Shown in pieces: positions 24,501-39,500 of a stretch of 64,000 bases of DNA (position 1 is the first letter of the stretch; the number at the start of each line of letters is the position of its first letter). Source of the stretch: Dirofilaria immitis (Eukaryota; Nematoda; Chromadorea; Rhabditida; Onchocercidae); assembly GCA_024305405.1 (NCBI GenBank), contig JAKNDB010000064.1, forward strand, positions 310,001 to 374,000, read 5' to 3'. The notes beneath the pieces were generated by a model. That model searched no databases. It saw only the letters and a program-made list of their open reading frames with translations, and was not told where the DNA came from. The translations under genes and the position numbers were made by a program.

Positions 24501-27500
24501 TCATGGAATGCACGCACTTCAAAATGACGACAAAACTGAATTATGTCCTGTTGTTTTAAAAGTAAAATGAACTTTTATGTTGTTAGCAGCTCAATAGTAA
24601 TTGTTAAGATAAAGCAGTATGATGGGATCCTGCGATTCTATTTAAAAATCCAATATATAGTGCCCATCACTGTGAGAAATATTTCCTTTGTTAAATGATC
24701 GCATAATTTTAATGATTCAAGTTAGTTATGAGGACGGTTCTACTTTCTCTATATGACTATGCCTGATTATTTTTTAAATATATTATTTTAGGCGATAGCA
24801 AGAACGTTTTGTTTTATTAGTATGGAGAAACGGTTAACTGATGATGAGGTATGTATGATGTGTCGAGGAAAAGAAACTGCTAATCAGAATTTGGAAATCA
24901 ATCTGGATAAAATTTTTGAACTTGTAAAGAAAGCTGTACATAGTAATATTGCGGCAAAATTAGGTTGCTGTGAACTATTGGCCTCCTTACTAAATCATAC
25001 TTCCTTCGCAGTACTGAAAAGATATGAAGCAGAAATGCTTTGCACGTTGATTTTGATGAAAGAAACTGACGAAGATGTGCAGTACGAATTTCAGTACGTT
25101 ATTTTTAAATTTTTACAACTAATGAAAAATTATTCACAAAATAAAATTGTTATTATTTATGAAACGATAGTGATGACATTTCTGAAGCATAGCGGTAATT
25201 TCAAAGGGCCTAAATAGGATTGACATAGCGATAATTCTATGTCACAACGAGACTTATTTCCAAGAGACGAAGAAGAGGATGAATCAAATGAGGTGATCAT
25301 AACACACGCTATCACAATTGAATAGCCACGTTGGACTGAATGATGGAAGTGCTGTAGTTCTGGGTTAAGAATCAAGTGGAATAATTTATAGTCTTCAGTT
25401 GTTTCAAAAATTACGCCACGCCCGACCAGCGCATATATTGTGCGGTTGAATATTTCCGATAAGATATATAATTATAATTTATCTTAAATTGTTTTGAAGT
25501 CGAAGGAAAAAATGAACTTTTCTAGTACGGCAGATATTAAATGAATTTTTTTTCATTGTCAACTATTTCTCTAATTTCTAGCGAAATAATTCGGCAAAAA
25601 ATAGTTTAGATGGTGTTTAAAGCCGATAATGGAGCTGAAGCTTGAAAATGTACAGAATGAAGTGCTGCAAATTATTGGTGAATTGCAAACATTACCGGAA
25701 ACACTCGAGAATTTCAAACTACATGCAATGTCTTGTTTGATGTAAGTACCATGGAGTATTTGAGCACAAATAATTAGAGTAAACTGAGTTAGCAGTCTTA
25801 ACTGATTAAAAGTTTGCAAAATTACTCATTATTTGTTTTATATTTTGATTCAAATATTGCATGCTTGATGAATATCAAGGTTTTGTTTCCATTATTTCAA
25901 CCTTCCTTAGTTCGAGAAATTTTGAAAATGTAGCAAAATGAAGAGAAGAGGAGAGGAAATTAGGAATGAGATAAAGAATTCACAATAGCATAGTTCTATT
26001 TATCTATGTTTTGTTGCTCATAATATGTTTTCATCAGTTTTGAGCGCTATTCAAGTAGTTTCTCCAATTTTCATATTTCAAAGGGATATTTTTTCAGTAA
26101 TTCGGAAAATGATAATGTCTTTTGATATGCTTAAATCAGCTTTTGAATGTAGCAATTATACCTAATTATGCATTTCTTGTCGCCGAAATCAAACATGCTA
26201 TTGAGGTTAGCTGATTAGGTCTTTATTGCTCGTATTTAATTTTGGAATTTATAGTGCGAAAACCGAAGTTTTAAAGTTTTTCGAAATTTTGAAATTTTCC
26301 ATCACAAAAATTTATCAGATTATAGGATCGCATGGAAAAATATGCTCCTAATTTGCACCCTCGACAATGGTTTCTTCGAAAAAGAAATACATAATGGAAA
26401 ATCTTACCAAACGGTTAATTTTTGATTATTCGGATGAAACAAGACCTCTGAAACGAGGTAAGATAATGCTAATTTTGTTTCGAGAATATTAAAATAATAG
26501 GAAAAATAAATCATTGTAAGTTTTTGTTGACGTTTTTGATTAATTTATAGTTATTATCCTTTGATGTTTAGTTTAGGTATTTTTGGCATTGATGTTGGTT
26601 TAGCTTTGAATTAGCTGTGTAAATCCTGTTTTCGAATGCGTAATTTCCTAGGTTTGCTTCCTTGTGTTGTTAATTCGCTTGTTTTACGATTTCTAGACTC
26701 ATATTCTATTGCAGCTATTATACAAAAATTTTTAGACAGTTTTTCGCAATTTGTTGATGAAAGATTTGGGAAAAATATCGAGAATGCTTTAAATATTATT
26801 ATTGAGATATTTGATTTCTCGAAAGATGAGATGGAAATGTAAGTTGCTGTTATTATATTCTGCATGATATGAAAATTATATTTCGTAATGTTTATTTGTA
26901 TTTTAATTTTACAAGCCTTTTTGCACTCTTAATGCTGCAGAATAATTAATAAAGCTATCATCTACTGAAGTATTAGATATGCAACAATGAACACTATTAA
27001 AACACGGCCGAGCGGAAGAAAATATTAAAAGTGCCAAGATTAATATTTCTAACTTATTTATATTTGAAAAGAGAAATGAGATCTTTGATAATTTACGAAA
27101 TTTAAAACGAACTTTTCATTTCAATTCTCACTTTTTATAGTTTCATGCGAGATGCATCTCCTGAAATTGTTACTTCCTTTTACTGGATTGTATGGCAAAA
27201 GGCAAAAAGTTCAAATAGCGTTGGATACTATTGTGCGAATACGACGAATACAACCGGAAATGTTGATGGAAGAATCCTTGCCGTTATTATTAGTCAAACA
27301 TCTTTTAAAGGATTTATCAACTCAAATTATGCAGAATGCTCTAAATTTTATTAGCGTTTATACAAAAGGAGGATGTAATTGGGTATGTATTGATAGATAT
27401 ATATTTTTCTTAATTACTTTAGTTAAGAAAGCTCTTGCTGAACAGGCTGGTATCGTACTACTGAAGAAAGGATTATTAAAGGCAGTCACTGTATAAGAAT

Positions 27501-30500
27501 AGGCATTATGCAAGTTTCCAAGTAAAATAAATGAATCCTGTGTATAGCTAGAATGAGGTGATCTAAATCAAGAGGATAAAAATTTATTATATTTGATTGT
27601 GATAAACAATGGAAAATTAATGCTCTATGTAGACGATATATATCTTTTGCTGCAGCAATTTCGATATCCATAGCACATTAAATAAATCATATTTTTTTCT
27701 GAGTAGAACTGCAATAATGAGATTATTATTATTATTATTTTTTTTAAAATATTATCAACCAACGGAATTCCTATTTCTTTTAAAAGAGTCCCTGCCTGAA
27801 ATTTTTTTCCAAAATGTTGGCTTTTATTTTGTTTTAGTCAACATTGGTTTCAAAAAGCCTATGAATGTACTGTTTGTTTATTGCAACATTTACGCGTTCA
27901 TGAAGAGAAAGCAATGATGCATATAAAAACTTACATAAATTAACTTACGGTCGAAATTGTCCATTCAGTTTTACCACCTTCATCAGGGAAAGGTTTTATT
28001 TTACAACTTTTGTTATCTTTTTTTCTAAATTGTCATTGGTAATTGTCATCTTCATGAGTATTTCAAGATTATTGTTAAAACAGTTGTTTCTCCAGATGTT
28101 AGCATTTTAGTTTTTGCTCGCTGAAAATAGTCTTTCCAATGGAGGACAAAATTAAAAGAAATAATCGATACACAAATATGATTTTCGAGCAGTAATTATG
28201 ACATCTATATATTGTAGCCCATGATTTCATTTTTTTTTTTGCAGTTATTTGGGGATTTTACTGCATTTTCGGCAGGCTGCTAATGATGATCGTTTCTATG
28301 ATAAGCGACTGATATTAGTATCAAGTCTGTGTAGAATGATGACAATGATCAAAATAGATGGCACTGATTTCCTTGATAGAGTTGGTTTTTTTTTACCATT
28401 TTATTCTATTGAAGTTCATTATTTATTAATCTTAAAATTTACTATTAATCAATAGCTTAAATAAAAGAAGACAATAACTTCATAAATAAAATTAGAGCTT
28501 GGAAGCAATGTGAATTTATAAGTAGGACTTGGAATCAATTCAAATTTATAGGCAAAATTTAGAGCTAATGTGAAATGTTTGTGTTCTTATTTGCATTTGT
28601 TAAATGTAAGGTGGTAATGCGAATTTCAAATTTCAGACAGCTGATAAAATGCTAATTGTTTTGCGGGCTTTTACACCATTAGGCATTGCTGTCATTGAAA
28701 TATGGAAAGTTTATTTGAAAACTTTGTCGGATGAAGTAATTTTTCATCAACCATTTCATATATGATAAATATTAAATAGAAATAAATGAAGGGCTGAGTC
28801 TTGATTTAGGAATCTTGTTTAAGGAAGTTAACTACTTTTAGAAGAGCATCGTATCGTTTGATCAAGGCTATCTGGTATCTTTATAATGTATTGGATCTAA
28901 ACATTTGACTAGTTTTTTTTCTTTTTTTTTAACGGTCGCTAGACTAGCATCAAATTATAGTGGTACGGTTCTTATTAAGCAAAATAAGAGGTTAGTAGTT
29001 CAATATATTAATGTATAAAGTTGTTTTTAATGCTCTCTGGAATTTCTATCTTTGTTACTATCATAATAGTTCCAGTGTGGTTTTTATATCGGTTAATTTC
29101 CTTCGAAGAAACTTCATAATCTACTTTTAACTTTCTTCGTTTACTACTGAATTAATTTTAGATTTTGGTTAAACTTTTGCCACAAACACTAGTTTCAATC
29201 GTTCCGTTGTTGAAGTATGGGCAAGCTCGAGAGTTGTTAAAATATATTTTCGAAGAAAGACAATTACACTTTGCAGTAAAGTAAATTTTAGCTAGATCAA
29301 AATTTTAAAATTATTTGCGAACGCATGAGTTTTCTATTATCATTTATTACAGTAATTATTATTGATATTAATTTTTTCCGTTTCTAAACGATATTTAATT
29401 TTTCAGTGGATATTTCGAGCGTATCGCTTTAGTTTTCTGGAACAATCCAAAGATTTCGATAAATGAATATCTTTCTCCAGAACTTGGGAAATCTCCTCCG
29501 GAATTGGTTTGTTTTTATTTGATTTATAGACGACTAGTACTGATATAATATCTACAAAAGAGCCAAATTTCTAAGATTGGAAAATGATAGTCGGAAAAAT
29601 GGGTTTATTTCTTGACTAACTTGGAGCAACAGTGGGTTCGTTTTCAATTTTCATGGCTAGATTTTATTTCTAACTTTTTTCAGGTTTTTATGCATGTGCT
29701 TCTTTATTGAAGGAAAGTTATGATGAAGTCGGTGAAGTGATATTGCATAAATTATTAAGTATGCTTAATGAAAGCAACAAATTAGTAGATAGCTGTTTTG
29801 ACGACGTTGCTGCACAACTGGTTCATTATTTTATCATCTACACTTTGCTATAATTCCGAAGTATATACATCCTCAAATGCCTTGAGTAATGACATTGCAA
29901 TGCAATGTAACTTTGAGCATCTCATGTTCGAAGTTGTGGAAAATTTCTAAGTCAAGCCGTTGTTCGATTTAATAATTTTATTCGATTTAATAATTTTATT
30001 TTGAAAATTTTAAGCCCGGAAATTCTTTTGATTTTAGGTTCCATCTTTACTGCAAATCATACGAAAAAGTTCGTTAGTGGAATGTCGTTATTTAGCTTCT
30101 TTAGCACTTGGTTCTTTGGGCGCTATTGATCCAGGTCGTATTGGTTTATCGTTAGCACGTAATAGAAATGGTGAACAACATAATATCCGATTTGTATTTG
30201 TTGATTCTGGAGAACAGGTATTAAGAATGTCCGTAGGTTGAGAAATCATAAGTACTAAAATGCTTCAACTTATAAATAATCTGCTTTGCTTTGTATATAC
30301 GCCTCTTTCAACTTTTTTAATTACTTTTTAAATTTAAATTGACTTATATATTACTATTATGTACATTGTTCTTAATCATTATTATTTTCGCGGTTTCGGC
30401 CAGATTTCTCTCAGTTTTAAAGAATAACTTGTGCTATCTTTATTGTATAAGATTAGCAGCGCATTAATTTTTGATTGATGTCATTGCTCTACACTTCTTG

Positions 30501-33500
30501 TGTTATTCATTAATTCTCAAATAAGAAATTTATTTTTATCTTCCAGTTTTACATTGAACTTTTGGAACGAGCAGCGGTAGCTTTTTCGGGAGTACTGGAT
30601 GCTAGCATGCAAGTTGAATGTTCATATAGTATACAGACTGTTTTACAAGAACTTTTTGGAAAGCATGGTTCAGAGAACTCACATTTGTGGGACATGTTAA
30701 GTGAACAATGTCGTAACTCTTTATCAATGCTCAGGAAATCAAGTTTCATATTGCATAAGCCTTTCCAACAACTCCCTGCAACAAGGTATTAATTTACACA
30801 GCAAATATGTATTTTGAAAAACTGGATTTGAATCAATAGTTTTGTTTTCAAACGTTGATTACTTTTTCAGGCCGATAATAGAATGTGAACAAGTGAACGA
30901 TTTTAGAAGTTGGTTGAATCTCTGGTATAAAATAACAGCTGCTAAGGTGGGTGGTAATAGTTTTTCCTCTCGTTGAACCTTTATTTTTGCTTTAATCATA
31001 TTTCTTTCTTATTTTCATCATAAGCATTTTTGATTGCCTCGATTATGTGGCTATTGATTTAGTCGAAATATTAGATTGAATAAAACTGCTTTAGTTATTT
31101 CTGTTTTTCCTAATGATGTTTTCTCCGATAATATTTGTTTTTCTCATTTATAATCTTATCGAAGAGGATCATTAATTCAGATAATTACAGATACGTGATG
31201 AAAAATTGAAAGTTTTCTTCGGTGCTTTAGAAGGTTTGGTGAATGCAGATATTGTTTTTGCTAGTTTTATTTTGCCACAACTAATTCTTCAGAGTATCAT
31301 TGAGCACAACTTGACATGCATGAATGAGGTGATTCTTATCTGAAACTTTTTGAATTAGATTTGAAAATATATTATTTCTTAAATTTGTCTAAATTGTATT
31401 AGTAGTAATCTAATATATGAACCAAATCTAAATATTGTTGAAGAGATTTTTTTGTTAAAAATTGGCAATAGAAGAAAGGATGCAACGTTCGTATTGTTTT
31501 CTGTTCACTACTTTCAAATTATTTGGCTTCTTTGCTGTTACTGAGTTATTGATCGATTGAAATATCAGTTCGTCTTCTAAATATTTATTTTTAATAACTG
31601 ATTTGAGAAATTCTTCAATGGATTTCATTTGATTTAGATTGGTATGGAAGTTATAGCAGTACTGCAGAGGGCAATCGTCGATAAGGGATGGCCCCAATCA
31701 GCTGCACATTTGATTTTCGCTGTTATTGATTGTTTAGAGCGTTTTACATATCATCGTCGATCTCTAAAAATTCCGGCTGATATGGTATACAGATTATTAA
31801 ACGAGACATGATTTCATTATAGTGCATGTTTCAGACCAGTGTAGGATTTGACTAGCACTGGTATCATTCCAAATTTCCTTCAGGTCCTCCATCGTACTCT
31901 TGAAATCTTATCAAATGTAACGACACAGACATGGAATGATGGAAATTGCTTGATTGTTGCTGCAGCTGGTGTGTGTCACTGCACGACAAGAGCATTAAAA
32001 TGGTTCAGTATCATTGTTAAGAAATTTAAACGTCTTGATATATCTTTAAAACTATACAGTCCATTTTTATTAAATTCTCAGACTAAATCTTCTATGCTGA
32101 ATTGTATTTTAATTATCAAAATCTTGATTTTATGGTTTTCAAATTTTTATGTGTGAGCAATATGCAATTGGCTATGATGAAAATGGTCAGACGTTGTTCA
32201 AACCGGATCAGTTCAGCTTTCTTGAGGTTTAAATTTGTCTTTCGGCAATCATTTCTTTGGAATTCTGATCCGTATGTTTTGGAAAACAAAATTAATTATT
32301 TAGAAAATTTATTTCGATCTGGGTGATATGGATGGAGTAGCTGGAGCTTTTGAAACGATACGTTCATATGGTGAACCAACAGTAAACGATCGAATTTTAT
32401 CTTTAGAGGCCGATGGAAATTACTGGGATGCATTACCTTTATATAAGAAATCAACCAATGTCGAGGTAGATGTATTCTTTATTAAAATTTAAGAACTGAA
32501 TCGAAATTGATATTTTCTGTTAGTCAGTTGTGAAAACAAATTCAGCTCAATTTCCCCAAAAAAGATGTGAGGTTGTCAGATATCATTTTATATTCCCACA
32601 TGATTAAGGTATAGATTTGCAAGATATTTCTCGAAGTTTTTAAATACTTTTAAAAAACAATTCTAATCTTAGTTAAAGATTCGGTTAAAAGAGTATCCTG
32701 ATTATGAGATACTTTATGGTGAAGCAGTCGAGGTTAAGTTTTTCTGCAAATATATAGAGATTTTCTCTTAAGATTAGGTCACACATTCGAGGAGTTTTTT
32801 TCTTTTTTGAAGTTTCTCTTGCCGAAATGTTCAATTATTTCGGTTTAGTGAAAATTAGAAACTTACTAAATTTGATTTGCAGCTTATTTTAATGATTTAA
32901 TACATTCAACATATGTTTCAGCCTTCTTATACCAAATGTTTGTTACGTTTAAATGAACCACAATTAGCGCTAAGTGGAATCGCTGATTTATTAGAAAGAC
33001 CGGAAAATGTCGAATTTCATGAAAGTACTAGTTCATCTTGCACATTTTATTAACAACGATATCATCTTTTAATAATTGAATTTTTACAAGCGAGAAATGA
33101 ATTGGTAGATATGGGTTTTCAGGAAAATTTAGAATTTATGTAAACAAATCAATTCCATAAGGATAAAATCAATCTATCATGTCTGTTTCTTTGATAGTCC
33201 TGTATTCTATTATTGAACGATTTCTAGAATAAGAAAAAAATTTCATGCAGTTTGAATATTAAACTAATTATACTGCAGAATTGCGTTCATGTCAACTTGA
33301 AGCAATGTGGCAATTACAACTTTGGGATGACTTAACAGATTTAATGTGCAAGAAGCCTAAAACGACAACATGTGGTTCTACATATGCAAGTATAATTTGT
33401 ACTCTAAGAAATCAGCAATTCAACTTAATGGATGAGTGTTTAGCGAATGCTCGAATGCGTTTGACGGATGCATTAACTGCTATGACCATTGAAGATTCGG

Positions 33501-36500
33501 ATACTTACACGCAAGCTTATAAAAATATTACACAGTAAGCTCATAAATTCTTTTTTTTTTGATGTCTTTTTTAGCTATCTTATTAGGAATTGTCTTTTTT
33601 CTAGAAGACTTTTATTATTGAAGAATCGAATTATTCTTATTATTCCTTCGGCATTTGAAATTTTATATGAATTGCCATTTAAGTGATATAATTATAATTG
33701 CTTTCTCCAAATAATTAATAGTTTGGCCCTTGTAGTTCTGATTTATTTCATTTTATTAATTTATAGATTGCATGTATTAGCAGAAATAGAGGATGCAAAG
33801 AGTTCACTGAAACTGCAAAAGAACGAAATCTTAACAGTGGAAGATTTGACTAAAGTTTTGGGTGTTTGGCAGGTATGTATAACAAGCCTTACTAAAATTT
33901 TTGATTTAAAAATGAGGTCTTTGTTGATGCCAGAGCAGTAATAGATGAACAATCTCGAAGCATTTTAATTTATATTTATTTTTAATATTTTTCACTAATT
34001 TAAGAAATTCTATTGATGAATAGCCTGGAAGAAGTTCTAACTTGTAATCAGTTTGGCCAATGATAGATTAAATAAAATTCCAACTAATTATTTATAAGTA
34101 ATTTATGTAGCATGAATCTCTTATTTGATTATGTTTAAATGATTTCAGTGTTTGATTCTTTTTTAGACTAATGTTTTCCTCTTTTTAAACTAAATATATT
34201 TGAGTACTTGACTATTCATTGTCGGAAATTCTTTTTCTGATTTTTTCCAAAGATTTCTTGGGAGACCAAGGGTTTCTTTGTTTAGAAACGTGCATCAAAA
34301 GCAATTCAATGTACCAGTGTTTTGGAGCCTATTTTGACTGCTCGTCGAAGTTTATTGGGATTGTTAGAAGGTGATATTGGACGGGGCTCAATCTGTGATC
34401 TATTTTTGCAAAGTTGTCGTTTAGCCAGACATGATGGACATCTACAAGTTGCTTGGTCATATCTTAGTCAAGCAAAATCATTAAATGTTAATCAATTTGA
34501 AGTTGAAATGGAAGAAGCTCGATATCTTTTTCAGAAGGTTTTCTTTAACTTATTTTTTATTTAATGTTCCATATCTTATATTTGGATTGATGATTGTGAT
34601 AGTAAATGTTTTCAGACGTAATCTGCATCATATCAGTGATGGATTATGTCAGCACTGAAAATTATGTCATACTGATTGAATAGGCGAGCTTTTTGATTTC
34701 ATAATCATTTTTAATTTGTAATCTTTGATTTTCCTAGTGCGTTTCATGTTTCAGGAAGTCAGGTCCAAGCGATACAAATTCTTTCAAATTTGTTGAAAAG
34801 ACGTTTTTGGACAAGGTACAGTTGCTGAAAAATATCTCATGTGATAAGGGTGTCTGCAGTGAACGGCAATGTTCTAGGGAATTGAAAAGCGGGAATGAAG
34901 ACTTTATTAAGGTTTTTAATTTTTTTTTGCACCATGTTGTTAATAGTAACAAAGAATTTTTTTTTTTTTGAATTAAAAACGCTGATGATTTTGTTCGTAA
35001 AAAAAGTAAAATGATATAATAATTCATATATGACTTCATTCATTGACAGAAGCACTATGATCATGATATTACGTTTGGCAGTCTTACGGATTCAGTAAAT
35101 TGCAGGCTCAATTATTATTTGCCGAATATTCATTAAGAGCAGGAGCCGGTAGTTATGGAGATTTTTATAAAATTTATTCCTCACTTCCTTTAATTGCTGA
35201 ACCTTCTGAAGATTTGTTTTATCGAGTAGCCGTCTTCTTGGACAAATATATGTACAGTAAGAACGAAGTGAATTCTTAGTCACTTTAACTTTTTTTCCAA
35301 CAGTTTTATCCATTAAGCTGAATTTATTTACTGTGTTATTTTAATCTCATATCTTAGCAGACTGTTCTAATTGAATTTTTAAATCCTGTTTATAAAATGG
35401 TGAGAAATTCCTAAATTATTTCAGCTTTTTGTTATAATTTTTTTGAAGTTTTGCTATCTAAATAATTCAGATTTTTAATATTTCTTTTGCTATTTGTGTA
35501 TTTTTTTTTGCAGAATGCTGAAGCTCATAATGTCATAATGATTTTGAAAGCTTATAGACGAGTACTGAAGCATGGAAAAAGCTATTTATTTCATGTTATG
35601 CCGAGAATGTTAAGTATCTGGTTGGATTATACACAGAAAATGGTAATTTTCAGTTTTTTGAAGAATTATTTTCTATAGTTTATTTTTGTTAATATTTATA
35701 TCTACTTTTTGTAGGCTGAAAATGAAAATTCGGAGCCACCACTGAAAATAAACACGAAGGAGTTATCATTACGAAGCTCAAGAAGCGAAGATAAAGATAT
35801 TAGAGAGGTATAATATTCTTGTTTATTTTCAATATTTATTACTACAGGATGCTATTGGTTGAATTGAATGGTTATAAATTGTAGAGTATTATAGATGAAT
35901 GGAGTAATATATGATGGTTTCAAATGTCTTGATCATTATATGTTTTATACAGCATTTGCTCAACTAATTTCACGTATTACTCACCCAAATGAGGAAGTTT
36001 TTCAAATTTTGAAGGTAAACTGATAGTGCTTCTTCTTTCTACCATTGGAAAATGTTCAAGATATCAAGTTTCATACAAAGTTTGTTTAAATATTTAGAAA
36101 GATCATGTTGATGAATGCTATCGAAGTATTGATTCTTTTCATTATTTCATTATTTTTTTTTGTATAAACAATGCAGTATAGCAAATAATTCTTAAAAATT
36201 TATAATTAATAATACTAGTTTTTGTTTATATAAGCCATGATATTTCAATAAGTTTTTTACTGAACATAAATTTAAATCATGAATTCGATGAATATATTAA
36301 TCTTATCGTTTTTATTTGTAATGATCAAAGATTTTTTTTAGATTAACAAATTAAATAGTTAAATTTAAATTTCAGATGATTCTATCTACATTGATGGCAG
36401 AATATCCACATCAATGTTTGTGGCAGTCCATTGCTGTCTTCCGTTGTGACGCTGATAAACAACCGTTACGTTTCACTCGTTGTCGTGCCGTATATGATTT

Positions 36501-39500
36501 AGCTAAGCGCAGCGATGAAACTGGTCAACTGAAAACTTAATTCCACAGTACGAATATGTTGCAGCTTCTTTCATCAAGTAATACCTTTTAGAAATATATA
36601 TAGAATATATACTTTCGATCGTTCAAGAAATTTTTGAAGTCAATTTAATGAGATTCATTAATTTATCTTTGATAATTCTTTTGCTCACTATTTTGACAAT
36701 TTTTATTATGACGAAATGTTACATTTATACAAGCAACTTTTCCAAGTGTTTCGTTCTCAAATTTTATAATTTGAATTTTTACGCATGATACTCACGATTT
36801 CTTACGAAGTTTTCGAGCGGAAATATGTAAAAAGACACTAGAAGAAAAAAAAGGCAGAAATAGAAATACTGAATGAATAGATCACACGATTTTTATTTAA
36901 ACAAACAATTATCTTCTTAAGTTACGAATCAAATAGGGATGTCGGAAAAATAATTGGAAATAAATATAAGCTTTGGTCCTATTTATTCAAATTTTCACCT
37001 CTGATTTTTTTATTTATTCACTATTCGAACAAGTATATTTTATGCAGAGTTGCGGAAGATAGTTGTCCAGTGGGTACACAATCACCGTTCAGCCAACGTT
37101 ATGCATATCTTTCGGAATATTTTCGGAGCGGTAAAATGAGCTCGGCAATTTGGAGTATGTATTTTTTCTTCTTTTATAGCTTTTTTTTCAAATTATGATG
37201 AATTTTAAATAAACTTTAAATAATATAATGAAATAGATTCCTTTTACTCAAATTTATTGTCGTACCGTCTGCCATTCAGAATATTGTTTCGAAATTCTGT
37301 GGTCAATGAAAATTTTAAAAATTCATGTGTTATTAAATTCTTGCTTAGCAACGGAAAGAGCTGAAGGAAAAGATAAGAAAGAACCAATTCTTCCATCAAT
37401 CGTTGTGCCATTGCATAAGATGATAGAGCAAGCGATTTCAACCAATGTTTTGAGCACCTTATCGCAATTTCCGGATGCAAATTCAGAACAAATTGTATCA
37501 TCAACTTCGAATAACATTAAATTCAGTACCGTATATATTCACTTAATTGATGAAAAGTTTATTGTGAGTTCAATCAAACTTCCTTTATTATTTTCAATGA
37601 GAAAAAGACTCATCCGGCACTTTGAATTTCAAGTGTAAGTAGTATAATTGTATATGGAAATATCCCTCCATAATTTTAATTTTTTTTATTGACATGGAAT
37701 TTAAAGCTTACAACATCTCGATTTCAGATATTAAGAAGTATATATGAAAAGCTATGAGTAAGAACTAAATTTGGGTTTTTTTTCAGGTGATGAAATCATT
37801 AGTACGTCCTAAAATGATAACTATAGTTGGATCTGACGGTAAGAAGTATCCTTTGATGTGCAAAGCTAAAGATGAATTACGTAAGGATGCTCGTCTTATG
37901 GATTTCAATCGAGTACGTTTTTTGCATCATTATTTCTTTTTTGCAATATCTTGTAATATATGTTATTTCAGTTGATTTACAAACTATTTTCCCGAAATTT
38001 TTATAAAATGTATTGGGAATTTAAGATAATTATCACAATTAATTTTACACCTCTTAGTTAATTTTTATCGGGAAATATTAAAAACACTCTCTCGAATAAG
38101 TTAATTAAAATGCTTCAATCGATCAATAATATTCAAATTTATTTAGAAAAAGGAAAATATGGAGCGATTGATGAGGTGCTATGATCTTAATAAAAATGGC
38201 TGTTTCATGATAACATTTCAAATTTATATTTATGTAAAGAGAAATGATGAAAAAATGGGTTAGAGCAATATAATATTAACTAAATCTAATATGATAATGC
38301 TGCTGTTGTTTTCTTATGTTTAATTTAAAATTTAAAATTCTTTTTAGATGGTGAACACATTATTGCATCAAAATGCAGATGCAAGACGTAGGCAGCTTCA
38401 CGTCCGAACATACAATGTCATTCCATTACAAATAAGTTTTATTTTCCTATTTTAGTATTACATTTGCTATCTATGTGCTCTCATATACTTTTTATATTGG
38501 AATACGGAGAAAATTTTTATATTAAAATAGTTTTGCTCAGCTCTTATGTGATATTCAGTTTTAATTTAATTTTGATACCTAAAAGGAGAAGGAAGTATAA
38601 AACCGATTTTTTTCAGTTATTAGGAAAAGCAGTTAGCGTTTATGATAGTGGAAAATAAATTTTTTCGATCGGTTAAATTCTTCAGGATGCCGGTGGTTTA
38701 ATTGAGTGGATTCCAAATCTCCAAACTTACCGAGGTGTAGTGGAGCAATTGGTAATGGAAAAATGCAATAATGTAATGACCGATAAAGAATGGTTTAGTC
38801 GATGGATACCTAACGGAACTGATGAAGAAAAACTAGTTAGATTAAGGACCGAATACTATCCAAGGCATCCAATTGTGATGCCCGAATGGTTTAGGTAAGA
38901 GAGGATGTTGTCTTTTTTATATACAAGTTTTAATTTAAAAAAATTTTCAAGTAATATTTCGAATGAATACTGATCTGCAAAATCTCTTTCATTATTTTTT
39001 GCTTCGGGAATTTTGGCTTCACTATCAGTATCCTGCAGTTTTTCTGTTTTGTTTATGCTTAATTAGATATAATTTTTAATGAGAAAAGATATAATTATTT
39101 GAAAAAAATTTGCAGGCGTTCATTTTCGGATTCATGTCGTTGGTATGCAGCACGTTTAGCTTTCACATATACTTCAGCAGTAATGAGTATGATAGGTTTT
39201 ATATTGGGACTTGGAGATCGGCATGGAGAAAATCTTTTACTTGATCTTATCAATGGTGATGCAATTCATGTGGATTTTAATTTACTGTTTAACAAAGGAG
39301 AGAATTTGAACGTTCCTGAAGTAAAATGATTTCCATTATATTGTGGCATACATGATTAAGTAAGGCATGAGAAAAGTGAAAGTTCAGTTATTTATGATTC
39401 TTCACCATTCAATATCTCTTATCACTTAAATGTCGATATATGTATTAATAGCGATGACGTTTTAATGATCAATGTTTGACAATATCTTTTCATGTATAAA

